DNA of 37,434 nt from Bacteroidota bacterium. Lineage in GTDB: Bacteria; Bacteroidota; Bacteroidia; Bacteroidales; WCHB1-69. Shown piece by piece: positions 26,590 through 34,472 of this stretch. How positions within the stretch are numbered: position 1 is the first letter of the stretch; each line of letters begins with the position of its first letter. The translations under genes and the position numbers were made by a program. The notes under the pieces are model-generated. The model ran no database searches. It worked only from the letters and a program-made list of their open reading frames with translations, and was not told the DNA's origin. The stretch is taken from contig WQTS01000122.1 of assembly GCA_009786185.1 (NCBI GenBank), positions 1 through 37,434 of the forward strand, written 5' to 3'.

Positions 26590-26597
26590 CAAAAGTA
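26590..26597 (-). promoter_or_regulatory. -7 promoter box of tRNA-Arg
   Basis: Minus-strand TACTTTTG, exact consensus, 14 nt before the tRNA 5' end. Confidence 0.6.
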
Positions 26598-26631
26598 ATA
26601 TTATTCTGATTCATTTTTTCAAACTTTTTCA

Positions 26632-26639
26632 TAATTTTG
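26632..26639 (+). promoter_or_regulatory. -7 promoter box of the gene at 26668
   Basis: TAATTTTG, exact TAnnTTTG match, 28 nt before the ATG. Divergent from the tRNA-Arg promoter. Confidence 0.5.
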
Positions 26640-26667
26640 CGTTCGAAATTAACAAATAAGGGTAATA

Positions 26668-27345
26668 ATGAGAAAGTTAGTAGTTAAAATTTTTATTAGC
26701 AGTATAATACTGCTATTTTGTAACGTTCCGTTACAAGCACAATTCATTGTTTTTGAAGCAAAAGGAAGTGTGGAGGTAAGTAAAGATAAAAATGTCTGGA
26801 ATTCGTTAAAAAAGAGAGATGTGGTAAGAGAGCCTGATTTCATAAGAATGATTGAAAACTCTTCAATGTACATCATTGATTATAAAAGCTTTGTGTATAG
26901 CTATTCAAATCCGGATACCATTACGGTGGGCGAAATTGTGAATCAAAGAAAAAAAGCATTGGATGGCATGAACGAAAAATCGGGAAATCGTAAAGCTAAT
27001 GCCCGAATTAAAAATAGTTTGGGAGATAGTTCCGTGTTCTTTTATACAGATGGCGCTCTATACGAAGATGTTGTTGTGTTTTTCAAAGATATGATAACAT
27101 CGAGCCAATATGATAACTCGGATTCCATTCCTGCAGGATCTGTTTTTTTCATCGCTATTAATAATGCAACCAATGAAAACATCATGGTAAATGTATATCA
27201 AGAAGATGAAAATAACGAACTAACCCCGTGTTTTCCCGAAAATATTTATTTAAACCGGTACACGACAGTGCAATTTCCGGACATTCTTTTTGGGAAGCAG
27301 GAAAATAAAAACATCAGATTTGTAGTTAATTATTCCAAACAATAA
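26668..27345 (+). CDS. exported protein of unknown function
   Basis: 225 residues, no family recognised with certainty. Signal peptide with cut after VPLQAQ (about residue 25). The start of the mature part (FEAKGSVEVSKDKNVWNSLKKRDVV, then MYIIDYKSFVYSY) resembles FecR-like or SH3-like beta domains; the C-terminal half (SVFFIAINNATNENIMVNVYQ, IYLNRYTTVQFPDILFGKQ) looks like the DUF4384-type domain that accompanies such proteins. Single gene between two minus-strand tRNAs with its own promoter. Confidence 0.6.
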   Translation: MRKLVVKIFISSIILLFCNVPLQAQFIVFEAKGSVEVSKDKNVWNSLKKRDVVREPDFIRMIENSSMYIIDYKSFVYSYSNPDTITVGEIVNQRKKALDGMNEKSGNRKANARIKNSLGDSSVFFYTDGALYEDVVVFFKDMITSSQYDNSDSIPAGSVFFIAINNATNENIMVNVYQEDENNELTPCFPENIYLNRYTTVQFPDILFGKQENKNIRFVVNYSKQ

Positions 27346-27423
27346 TAACAAACATTAATTTTTAAGAGAAAAAAGTACAAAAGCTAATTAAAGGCATTTC
27401 TTTATTCATTTTTTGTTCAGCGT

Positions 27424-27459
27424 AAATAAAAAACGGTTACAAAATTCCTGTAACCGTTT
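27424..27459 (-). terminator. intrinsic terminator of tRNA-Val
   Basis: 11-bp perfect stem (AAACGGTTACA / TGTAACCGTTT, 27431-27459) with a 7-nt loop; on the minus strand it runs into TTTTTTATTT. It lies 12 nt past the tRNA-Val 3' end. Confidence 0.85.
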
Positions 27460-27470
27460 GCTTTTCAGTG

Positions 27471-27545
27471 TGGGAGTTGACAGATTCGAACTGCCGACCC
27501 TCTGCTTGTAAGGCAGATGCTCTGAACCAGCTGAGCTAAACTCCC
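27471..27545 (-). tRNA. tRNA-Val(TAC)
   Basis: 75-nt cloverleaf: acceptor GGGAGTT/AACTCCC, D arm GCTC...GAGC, anticodon stem TCTGC/GCAGA with loop CTTACAA (anticodon TAC), T arm GGCAG TTCGAAT CTGTC, discriminator A. CCA is not encoded. Confidence 0.96.
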
Positions 27546-27560
27546 TCGCGTTTGGGGCGG

Positions 27561-27568
27561 CAAAAATA
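27561..27568 (-). promoter_or_regulatory. -7 promoter box of tRNA-Val
   Basis: Minus-strand TATTTTTG with TTGTTG 16 nt upstream (27585-27590); 15 nt before the tRNA. Confidence 0.65.
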
Positions 27569-27637
27569 TAATTTTTTTAATACGCAACAATTTTTTCATC
27601 AAAATAATTTTTTTATTAAAAAAATGAGATAAGATTT

Positions 27638-27645
27638 TATCTTTG
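27638..27645 (+). promoter_or_regulatory. -7 promoter box of thyA
   Basis: TATCTTTG, exact consensus, 25 nt before the ATG at 27671. Confidence 0.6.
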
Positions 27646-27670
27646 CATCTCTATACTCAATAACTTTTTT

Positions 27671-28465
27671 ATGAAACAATATCTTGATCTTCTGCAACAT
27701 ATTATTGATACAGGCGCTTTTAAAGATGATCGTACCGGAACGGGAACGAAAAGTGTGTTCGGATACCAAATGCGATTTGATTTGCAAGACGGTTTTCCCG
27801 TTTTAACAACAAAAAAATTGCATTTGCGCTCCATTATCTATGAATTGCTTTGGTTTTTAAAAGGCGATACCAACATTAAATATTTACACGACAACAAAGT
27901 AACGATTTGGGACGAGTGGGCAGATGCAAACGGAGATTTAGGTCCGGTATACGGAAAACAGTGGCGTTCATGGCAAACCGCCGACGGTAGAACGATAGAC
28001 CAAATTTCGGAATTGATTGAGATGATTCAAAAAAATCCCGACTCGCGGCGATTGATTGTAAGCGCCTGGAATGTGGGCGATGTAGAAAAAATGAAGCTTC
28101 CGCCTTGTCACGTGCTTTTTCAATTTTATGTGAATAACGGAGAAATTTCATGCCAACTATACCAACGTAGCGCCGATGTATTTCTCGGCGTGCCGTTCAA
28201 TGTGGCTTCTTACGCGCTGCTACTCATGATGGTGGCGCACGTTTGTAAACTCAAACCACGCTATTTTATCCACACTTTCGGCGATGCACATCTTTACTCC
28301 AATCATCTTGAACAAGCAAAATTACAGCTTTCACGAATGCCTAAACCATTGCCAACCATGAAAATAAATAGGGAAGTAAACTCAATTTTCGATTTTCAAT
28401 TTGATGATTTTACGTTAGAAAATTATAATCCTGATCCGCATATTAAAGCTGAGGTCGCAGTATAA
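27671..28465 (+). CDS. thyA: thymidylate synthase
   Basis: 264 residues, the length of the E. coli enzyme. Methylates dUMP to dTMP with methylenetetrahydrofolate. Visible: [13 protein letters not shown] (phosphate-binding Arg21), [17 protein letters not shown], the active-site LPPCH with C146, QRSAD and the final [12 protein letters not shown]. Usually folA follows thyA; here rfbB follows instead, about 95 nt downstream beyond an AT-rich repeat. Confidence 0.98.
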   Translation: MKQYLDLLQHIIDTGAFKDDRTGTGTKSVFGYQMRFDLQDGFPVLTTKKLHLRSIIYELLWFLKGDTNIKYLHDNKVTIWDEWADANGDLGPVYGKQWRSWQTADGRTIDQISELIEMIQKNPDSRRLIVSAWNVGDVEKMKLPPCHVLFQFYVNNGEISCQLYQRSADVFLGVPFNVASYALLLMMVAHVCKLKPRYFIHTFGDAHLYSNHLEQAKLQLSRMPKPLPTMKINREVNSIFDFQFDDFTLENYNPDPHIKAEVAV

Positions 28466-28502
28466 TAAGTATAATAAATAATGCAATATTATGTTTTTAA
28501 TG

Positions 28503-28545
28503 TGCTTAAAAATCTTAAATCTTTAAACTTTTAAATCTTTAAATC
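28503..28545. repeat. AT-rich heptamer/octamer tract
   Basis: Units such as TTAAATC, TTTAAAC and TTTAAATC in tandem between thyA and rfbB, ending about 16 nt before the rfbB start. Same family as 12152-12257 and 31844-31926. Confidence 0.6.
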
Positions 28546-28561
28546 AAAAAACGAATATTTT

Positions 28562-29593
28562 ATGAAAAAAATCTTAATCACCGGCGGTGCCGGATTTATA
28601 GGCTCACACGTTGTTCGTTTGTTCGTGAATAAATATCCGCATTACGAAATTTATAATTTGGATAAACTTACTTATGCCGGAAATTTAGAAAACTTACAAG
28701 ATATTGAAGATAAGCCAAACTATCATTTTATTAAAGCCGATATTGTAGAAGGAGAAAAAATGTTGGCATTGTTCAAAGAACATCAATTCGATGGCATAAT
28801 TCACTTGGCTGCCGAGTCGCATGTAGATCGTTCTATTGAAAATCCGATGGAATTTATCTATACCAACGTTGTGGGAACGGTAAATTTGCTGAACGCTGCG
28901 CGTACCATTTGGAAGGACAGTCTTGATAGTAAACGCTTTTATCACATTTCTACCGATGAAGTGTATGGCTCGCTTGGCGAGACCGGCGCTTTTACGGAAA
29001 CCACTCCGTACGATCCGCACAGCCCTTACTCTGCCGCCAAAGCCTCTTCGGATCATTTTGTGCGCGCCTATCACGATACATACAAATTGCCCACAGTAAT
29101 TTCTAATTGTTCAAACAATTACGGACCTAATCAGTTTCCCGAAAAATTGATCCCGCTTTTCATTCATAATATAAAAAACAGAAAAGCGCTTCCGGTTTAC
29201 GGACAAGGAATTAACGTGCGCGATTGGTTGTATGTGGAAGATCATGCCGCTGCCATTGATCTCGTCTTTCATCAAGGAAAAATTGGAGCAACTTATAACA
29301 TTGGCGGAAATAACGAATGGAAAAACATTGATTTGATTAAAAAATTAATCGAAATTATGGATAAAAAGTTGGGACGTACCGAAGGAGAATCGTTAGCGCT
29401 CATCACTTTCGTTACCGATCGTGCCGGGCACGACTTGCGCTACGCCATTGACGCCACCAAAATTAAGACCGAATTAGGCTGGGAGCCTAAAATAAAATTC
29501 ACCGAAGGTTTTGAAGATACAGTGGATTGGTATTTGGCGAATGAAATTTGGTTGCAACGTATTACGAGCGGGGAATATCGGAAGGAGAGGTAG
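28562..29593 (+). CDS. rfbB: dTDP-glucose 4,6-dehydratase
   Basis: 343 residues. Second step of dTDP-rhamnose synthesis. SDR Rossmann motif GGAGFIGSH at 8-16, HISTDEVYG with T131-D-E133, catalytic Y156-xxx-K160 (YSAAK), SNCSNNYGPNQFPEKLIP and the sugar-nucleotide region RDWLYVEDH. rfbA, rfbC and rfbD are not adjacent. The last codons (YRKER) and TAG stop merge into a purine heptamer tract of the composite repeat that follows. Confidence 0.96.
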   Translation: MKKILITGGAGFIGSHVVRLFVNKYPHYEIYNLDKLTYAGNLENLQDIEDKPNYHFIKADIVEGEKMLALFKEHQFDGIIHLAAESHVDRSIENPMEFIYTNVVGTVNLLNAARTIWKDSLDSKRFYHISTDEVYGSLGETGAFTETTPYDPHSPYSAAKASSDHFVRAYHDTYKLPTVISNCSNNYGPNQFPEKLIPLFIHNIKNRKALPVYGQGINVRDWLYVEDHAAAIDLVFHQGKIGATYNIGGNNEWKNIDLIKKLIEIMDKKLGRTEGESLALITFVTDRAGHDLRYAIDATKIKTELGWEPKIKFTEGFEDTVDWYLANEIWLQRITSGEYRKER

Positions 29594-29690
29594 AAAGCGC
29601 GAAAGCAGAAGGGAGAATGGAAACGGAAGAATAATCTCCTTCAAATTTTGAAGGGGTGGCTCGCGTAGCGAGACGGGGTAGTTTATATAA
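29591..29690 (+). repeat. composite palindromic element between rfbB and the flavoprotein gene
   Basis: Begins in the rfbB stop (TAGAAAGC, then purine units such as AGCAGAA and GGGAGAA), followed by CCTTCAAATTTTGAAGGGG (29638-29656), TGG, hairpin CTCGC-GTA-GCGAG (29660-29672), ACGGGGTAG (29673-29681) and TTTATATAA. Ends 12 nt before the next ATG. Same plan as the alaS element. Confidence 0.8.
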
Positions 29691-29702
29691 AAAAACCATA
29701 CA

Positions 29703-30710
29703 ATGAAAAAAAACGTATTAATCATCGGCGCCGGACCGGCAGGAATTGAAGCCGCCATAACCCTGAAAAAATTAGGCAACGGGGTTGCGCTTCTCGAAAA
29801 AGAAAGTCAAACCAACACAAATTTACGCAATAAAATGCTGCTGTTTCCCGATTTCTCTGAAGCGGAAACATTGGTAAAAGATATGGATAAAAAACTTGTT
29901 GAAAATAACATCGCACCGCTTTTTAACACAGAGGTTGTTCATCTTGAACAAAAAGAAACCGGTTGGGTAGCCACAGACGCCAATCAAAAAACCTATTCTG
30001 CGGATGCCGTTTTGGTAGCCACAGGTTATACGCCGTTTAACGCCGCACGTAAAGAAGAGTATGGATACGGCATTTACAACGGCGTTATTACTTCATTAGA
30101 CTTGGAGGAGATGTTTAAGAAAAACAATATTGCAAATGCTTTCGGAGAAAATCCGAAGAAAGTTTGTTTTTTGCAATGCGTAGGCTCGCGTGATGAAAAA
30201 ACCGGGAATAATTATTGCTCAAAAATTTGCTGCATTACTGCTGTAAAACAAGCTATTGAACTAAAAAAACTTTCTCCCGAAACGGAGGTTTTCATTTTTT
30301 ATATGGATTTGCGAATGTGGGGACAAGGTTACGAAGAGCTTTACCGCGAGGCGCAGGAGGAGTACGGCATCTACTTTATTCGGGGTAGAATTTCGGAAGC
30401 GGCAGCCACATTTGATGGAAAAATTCAAATAAAATCGGAAGATACTTTGATGGGATTACCTTTAAAGATGACGCCCGATTTATTGGTATTGATGGTAGGC
30501 ATGGAACCGGCAAAAGGCACAAAACAATTGGCAAATTGCTGTAATTGTGAAGAAGAATACGGTTTTTTCAAAACGTTACATCCTATTTCGGCAGATCAAA
30601 AGACTCACAAGGCGAAGCTTTTTGTTGCGGGCGCTTGCAAACGTCCTATGAGTATTCCGGATGTTTTGGCGGATGCACGGGCAGCGGCGATTGAGATATC
30701 TGAACTGTAA
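29703..30710 (+). CDS. HdrA-like FAD-dependent oxidoreductase
   Basis: 335 residues. FAD-binding GAGPAG at 9-14, ATG motif LVATGYTPF at about 104-112, and the HdrA/QmoA signature FLQCVGSRDE (C159) with YCSKICC (C172, C176, C177), and the C-terminal GACKRPMSIPDVLADARAAA that binds FAD. Related to heterodisulfide reductase subunit A but shorter, without the N-terminal ferredoxin domains. In Bacteroidetes such proteins usually accompany HdrB/HdrC-like subunits; none is in this window. Electron-transfer role probable, partner unknown. Confidence 0.85.
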   Translation: MKKNVLIIGAGPAGIEAAITLKKLGNGVALLEKESQTNTNLRNKMLLFPDFSEAETLVKDMDKKLVENNIAPLFNTEVVHLEQKETGWVATDANQKTYSADAVLVATGYTPFNAARKEEYGYGIYNGVITSLDLEEMFKKNNIANAFGENPKKVCFLQCVGSRDEKTGNNYCSKICCITAVKQAIELKKLSPETEVFIFYMDLRMWGQGYEELYREAQEEYGIYFIRGRISEAAATFDGKIQIKSEDTLMGLPLKMTPDLLVLMVGMEPAKGTKQLANCCNCEEEYGFFKTLHPISADQKTHKAKLFVAGACKRPMSIPDVLADARAAAIEISEL

Positions 30711-30736
30711 TTTTGAATTTATTGAATATCTTTTTG

Positions 30737-31897
30737 TTAAAACGCATATTTTATTCGCACAAATCCCAGCAATGCATGCATGTTGCCGGGATTGGAGTTG
30801 CTGAAAGAGGCAAAATATTGTGTAATAAACGATAAATCTAAATTTTCTATAATGGAATAGTCTAAAGACATACCTACATAAAATGATTGGATGTCAATAA
30901 AATACATGCTTGATAATGAACCTTTAAAAAGTGGAGTAAAAGGGTAAGAAACTTGAGCAAAAAGATTCCAATTGCAGATAGATAGGTATTTAGCCGAAAG
31001 CGGAGCAGAATAAAGTCCTATGAGTCCGCCTTCGGAAAAAGTCTTATTCACATTGTTGTATAAAAATTCAGCTTGGAGCATTAATGAATTAGAGAATACA
31101 TAATCAGTGCCAATAGAAAGCGCGACAATTCCGCTTGTATCGACAAAGCTTTTGAAAGGATGAAAATACGACATTTCACCTCTGAGATTTAATCCTTTGA
31201 TATCGCTTGTGATGGCGCCGCCAATAACAAGATCGCTTTCTGTTTGCATGCCGCCGATTAGTTGATAATCAATGCTTTTCCAGTTGCGGCGAAACAAATA
31301 GGCTGCGGTTACTTTGTTATCACGGTTAACAGACACTGCTAATTCCGAAGATGAGGTTGCACTATGGTAATAAGTTCCACGAAACGCATCGCAGCCCGGG
31401 CGCTCGATATAATCGAAATCGAAAAAAGAATAAGTATTGAAAATGTCATTGGGATTCCAAACGAATGTTTGTCCCCAATTAATGCGCTGCCTGCCCAACC
31501 GCAGTTTCCACTTGTTTTTTTCAAAAGTAAGAGATAGCCGGTCGAAAGACGTATTGCCTACAACGTTTTTCCATTCTTTCCAATTCCACGACAAATTAAG
31601 CCATCCAAGGTCGTGGCTAATGCTTTTAGGATCAATCAACATTTCGCTTCCGGCGATGATACGATTGCGTACTCCGACATCCACGCGCAAGTATTTGCCC
31701 ATTTGGCTGCCAAAATTGAGTCTGTTGTGTACGAGCATTTGCCACCAAACCTCGCTTCCAGGATGTTGAACGATAATGGAAGGCATCCCACTAACATAAC
31801 CCGAAAATTCTTGGGCGGATAATGCCGAATTACAAAGCAGTAAACAATTTAAAATTAAGAATTTAAAATTTAAAATTAATTTTCTAATATACATCAT
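30737..31897 (-). CDS. outer-membrane beta-barrel protein, DUF1302-like
   Basis: 386 residues. After the signal peptide (cut near LSAQ, about 29) the protein is a continuous series of amphipathic strands ending in VRIKYAF. The stretch KLRLGRQRINWGQTFVWNPNDIF is characteristic of DUF1302-type barrels, which often sit with LolA-like and LolCDE- or RND-like genes, as here: it follows the LolD-like ATPase by 56 nt. Likely outer-membrane end of the export system. The signal core ILNFKFLILNCLLL is encoded by TTAAATT heptamers. Confidence 0.75.
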   Translation of the reverse strand: MMYIRKLILNFKFLILNCLLLCNSALSAQEFSGYVSGMPSIIVQHPGSEVWWQMLVHNRLNFGSQMGKYLRVDVGVRNRIIAGSEMLIDPKSISHDLGWLNLSWNWKEWKNVVGNTSFDRLSLTFEKNKWKLRLGRQRINWGQTFVWNPNDIFNTYSFFDFDYIERPGCDAFRGTYYHSATSSSELAVSVNRDNKVTAAYLFRRNWKSIDYQLIGGMQTESDLVIGGAITSDIKGLNLRGEMSYFHPFKSFVDTSGIVALSIGTDYVFSNSLMLQAEFLYNNVNKTFSEGGLIGLYSAPLSAKYLSICNWNLFAQVSYPFTPLFKGSLSSMYFIDIQSFYVGMSLDYSIIENLDLSFITQYFASFSNSNPGNMHALLGFVRIKYAF

Positions 31898-31926
31898 TAC
31901 ATTTTTAAATTTTTTAAATCTTTAAA
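31844..31926. repeat. AT-rich heptamer tract, partly coding
   Basis: 31844-31885: TTAAATT-type units on a 7-bp period within the start of the outer-membrane protein gene; 31898-31926: complementary TTTTTAAAT/CTTTAAA units ahead of its ATG. The two arms are in inverted orientation. Confidence 0.65.
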
Positions 31927-31953
31927 CCGTCGGTTAAAACTGACGACAATATT

Positions 31954-32640
31954 TTAAACACTTTTATCGCTAACCACTTTTCCGTCTTCAAGTGCAATGA
32001 TGCGTCGCGCTTTGGCAACGATGCGCGGGTCGTGGGTAGAAAAAACGAAAGTAACGCCCTCCTGCTTGTTCAGCCGCTCCATGATGTCTAAGAGATTTTC
32101 GGCTGATTTGCTGTCTAAGTTGGCGGTAGGTTCATCGGCGAGCACAAATTTTGGCTTTGAGGCGAGTGCTCGCGCCACTGCCACACGTTGCTGTTGTCCG
32201 CCGGAGAGTTTTGAAGGACGGCTGTTCATCCTATCGCCCAGCCCAACGGCTTCTAAAAGTTCGGTTGCCCTTTTGTCTATTTCCTCTTTTTTTCTGCCTT
32301 GCAACTCCATTACAAAGGCTACATTTTCTTTTGCAGTTAGCACCGGAATCAGGTTGTATGCCTGAAAGACAAATCCGATGTGATGTAGTCGAAACGTCGT
32401 CATTTCTCTTTCCGTTAAAAGCGAGATGTCTTTCCCGTCCACATGCAGGCTGCCTGAGGTAGGCGTATCCAAACCGCCAATCAAATTCAACAATGTGGTT
32501 TTTCCCGAACCCGAAGGACCGACAATGGTGGTAAATTCGCCTGCGGAAATATTCAGACTTACGTGATCAACGGCAACAACTTCCTGTGCCGTGTCTTTGA
32601 AGATTTTAACCAAATCTTTTATTTCAATTATTTTTTGCAT
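31954..32640 (-). CDS. ABC transporter ATP-binding protein, LolD-like
   Basis: 228 residues. Walker A GPSGSGKTT at 41-49, Q-loop VFQAYNLIPVLTAKEN, signature LSGGQQQRVAVARAL, Walker B FVLADEPTANLD, switch FVFSTHDPRIV. LolD/MacB subfamily. It follows the two FtsX-type permeases in the same operon and should power them. The gap to the permease upstream is filled by a CTGAAAA hairpin repeat (32651-32762). Confidence 0.95.
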   Translation of the reverse strand: MQKIIEIKDLVKIFKDTAQEVVAVDHVSLNISAGEFTTIVGPSGSGKTTLLNLIGGLDTPTSGSLHVDGKDISLLTEREMTTFRLHHIGFVFQAYNLIPVLTAKENVAFVMELQGRKKEEIDKRATELLEAVGLGDRMNSRPSKLSGGQQQRVAVARALASKPKFVLADEPTANLDSKSAENLLDIMERLNKQEGVTFVFSTHDPRIVAKARRIIALEDGKVVSDKSV

Positions 32641-32650
32641 AAATATGTGG

Positions 32651-32762
32651 TTTTCAGTTATTAGTTTTCAGTTATTAGTTTTCAGTTTTCAGTTATTAAT
32701 TTTCAATTTTCAGTTCTCAAAATTTTCATCACTGAAAACTGAAAACTATCCACTGAAAACTA
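32651..32762. repeat. CTGAAAA heptamer hairpin, empty copy 1
   Basis: Left arm TTTTCAG/TTATTAG units 32651-32720, short spacer, right arm ACTGAAA units 32731-32762; perfect 7-bp phase. On the coding strand it starts in the TAG stop of the permease (AACTA on the plus strand) and ends 10 nt before the ATPase start. Confidence 0.85.
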
Positions 32763-33995
32763 CTGCCGCATTGCTTCTAACGGTTTCAATTGTAATGCTT
32801 TTCTTGCGGGGTAAAGAGCAGATAGTATTCCGGCAAGTATCACTAAAACAACTATTTCCGCAAGCATTTTTATGTTGAGTATCGGATACACTACAGAGGC
32901 GAATCCGAAATCTTCAAACTGATCTTCCATGAAAAAGCTCAAGTCTATTCCGGTTTCCATCGTGGGTAGCACAACAGCAATTCCCAAAATGATACCCACG
33001 ATGCCGCCCAGCAGCGTCAGGAAAACCGTTTCGAGCATAATCATGCTGAAAATTTGTCGTTTGCTCATTCCGATGGCGCCCAGCATTCCAAGTTCGCGTG
33101 TTCGTTCGAGCACCGCCATCAGCATTGTGTTGATGATACCGAATGAGAGCGCAAAGAGGAAAATTCCCAAAATGACAACTCCCATGAATTTGGTGTAGGA
33201 AAAGTACATGGAAAGCGCCGGATTCATTTGACTCCAATCCTGCACGCTCATATCCGGAAACATCTCTCTCAGTTGCGGAGCCACGATGTTGCTTGTTTCG
33301 ATGTCGGGCAGAAGTACGGCGGCTTCGTGCACTGCGCCTTCGGGCAAACCGGTGTAGCTGAATATATCTGAATAACGCACAAACACATTTGCTTCATCAA
33401 ATATCGCGTTTGTCGTTCTGTAGATGCCGCCCACGCGAAATGCAATGCTCTGCATATCACCATGAACATCTTGAAATGTAAAAACAATTCGCGATCTAAG
33501 CCGAACTCTCAGTCTGTCGGCTACCCGCGAGCTGATGACAATTGCCATTCGGGTATCGTCGTTCAAAAAAACGCCCATGGTGTCGGGAATCTGTTGCCAA
33601 ACGTCGGTTACCAATATTTCCTCATCTTCAAATACGCCTTTTGCGGTTACGCCGATGGCGTTGTGCGGTGATGCCAACATTCCGTTGAGGTTTAAACGGA
33701 AGGCGATTTCGGCGGTAGGGGCGTTGCGCGCAACGCCCCTACGGATTTCATTTTCCACATCTTCCCTCATAAAAAACGCATTAACATCATAATTCGCCAA
33801 AAAATCCGCATTATGTATTTGCACATGCGAGTATTGTGTTTTAATGTCGCTGTTTACCGTGCCTAAAATCCATCCCTGCATAAACGACAACAAGAACGTT
33901 CCTGCAAATAATCCTATGGCTATGGCGCTGAGGATGACCCCGCTGCGAACTTTATTGCGCCATATATTTTTCCATGCTAATCTAAGTATATTCAT
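32760..33995 (-). CDS. FtsX-type ABC permease (LolC/E-like), second copy
   Basis: 411 residues. N-terminal helix about 17-42 (IAIGLFAGTFLLSFMQGW), periplasmic MacB-PCD-like domain, three C-terminal helices (about 265-295, 318-345, 370-398), conserved VLERTRELGMLGAIGMSKRQIF and PARKALQLKPLEAM. Paralogous to the permease at 34470-35729; a heterodimer like LolC/LolE is likely. Residues about 85-94 (RRGVARNAPT) are encoded by a 28-bp palindrome (33715-33742), an in-frame intrusion in the periplasmic domain. The stop TAG is the edge of a repeat. Confidence 0.92.
   Translation of the reverse strand: MNILRLAWKNIWRNKVRSGVILSAIAIGLFAGTFLLSFMQGWILGTVNSDIKTQYSHVQIHNADFLANYDVNAFFMREDVENEIRRGVARNAPTAEIAFRLNLNGMLASPHNAIGVTAKGVFEDEEILVTDVWQQIPDTMGVFLNDDTRMAIVISSRVADRLRVRLRSRIVFTFQDVHGDMQSIAFRVGGIYRTTNAIFDEANVFVRYSDIFSYTGLPEGAVHEAAVLLPDIETSNIVAPQLREMFPDMSVQDWSQMNPALSMYFSYTKFMGVVILGIFLFALSFGIINTMLMAVLERTRELGMLGAIGMSKRQIFSMIMLETVFLTLLGGIVGIILGIAVVLPTMETGIDLSFFMEDQFEDFGFASVVYPILNIKMLAEIVVLVILAGILSALYPARKALQLKPLEAMRQ
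33715..33742. repeat. 28-bp perfect palindrome inside a permease gene
   Basis: Outer arms GTAGGGGC and GCCCCTAC, inner six bases GTTGCG with exact complement. Same outer arms as at 36532-36559, with a different inner part. Confidence 0.85.
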
Positions 33996-33997
33996 AA

Positions 33998-34472
33998 GTT
34001 TTCAGTTTCTAGTTTTCAGTTTTCAGTTTTCAGTTTGTTGATAAAGGAAGTAAGCATTTTGCCTATTTCTGTTAATAAATTCATTGCTTCTATGATCTCT
34101 GTTTTATTTAAATAACCGACTTTTACACAAATTAATAATTGTGTTTCTAATTCTGCTTTCGAACCTCGCGATATAGTTAAGAATTGAATGAACTCTTTTT
34201 TTGTATGTCTATCCTGACCTTCCGCAATATTGCTTGGAATTGAAACTACTGCTCTTCGCATTTGGTCGCTTAAAGAATATATTTTCTCTTTTGGTAATTT
34301 TCTTACCAATTTATATACGACAGCTGTCAAATCCATTGCCTTTTGCCATACTAATAATCCTTGATAACTTGATTTTTCCATATTTGATTTTATTTTTTTG
34401 ATTTATACTTTTTCCCCTCACTTTTGTTATTTTTCAATTTTCTGAAAACTGAAAACTGTCCACTGAAAACTA
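33998..34472 (-). mobile_element. inverted-arm heptamer element carrying an S23/IVP gene
   Basis: Left arm 33998-34036 (AGTTTTCAG units), right arm 34441-34472 (ACTGAAA units), complementary, with one complete gene (34016-34381) between. It occupies the space between the TAG stop of one permease and the ATG of the next. Arms match those of the empty elements at 32651, 34955 and 35734. Architecture resembles 23S rRNA intervening sequences, which carry the same protein between complementary ends. Mobility is inferred, not shown; no target duplication could be defined. Confidence 0.55.
34016..34381 (-). CDS. four-helix bundle protein (S23/IVP, 23S rRNA intervening-sequence type)
   Basis: 121 residues. 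Typical start YQGLLVWQKAMDLTAVVYKL, then QMRRAVVSIPSNIAEGQDRHTKKEFIQFLTISRGSKAELETQL, which is the S23 signature, and helix 4 EAMNLLTEIGKMLTSFINKL. Known from 23S rRNA intervening sequences of Leptospira and Coxiella; related in fold to Avd of diversity-generating retroelements. No rRNA, reverse transcriptase or variable repeat is in the window. The last residues (KLKTEN) and the TGA stop are encoded by the CTGAAAA repeat, so gene and repeat are one unit. Function unknown; nucleic-acid binding is plausible. Confidence 0.92.
   Translation of the reverse strand: MEKSSYQGLLVWQKAMDLTAVVYKLVRKLPKEKIYSLSDQMRRAVVSIPSNIAEGQDRHTKKEFIQFLTISRGSKAELETQLLICVKVGYLNKTEIIEAMNLLTEIGKMLTSFINKLKTEN

Noticed and set aside
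34016..34381. Diversity-generating retroelement (the S23 protein resembles Avd)
   Set aside because: No reverse transcriptase and no template/variable repeat pair is present in the window; S23 signature fits better.
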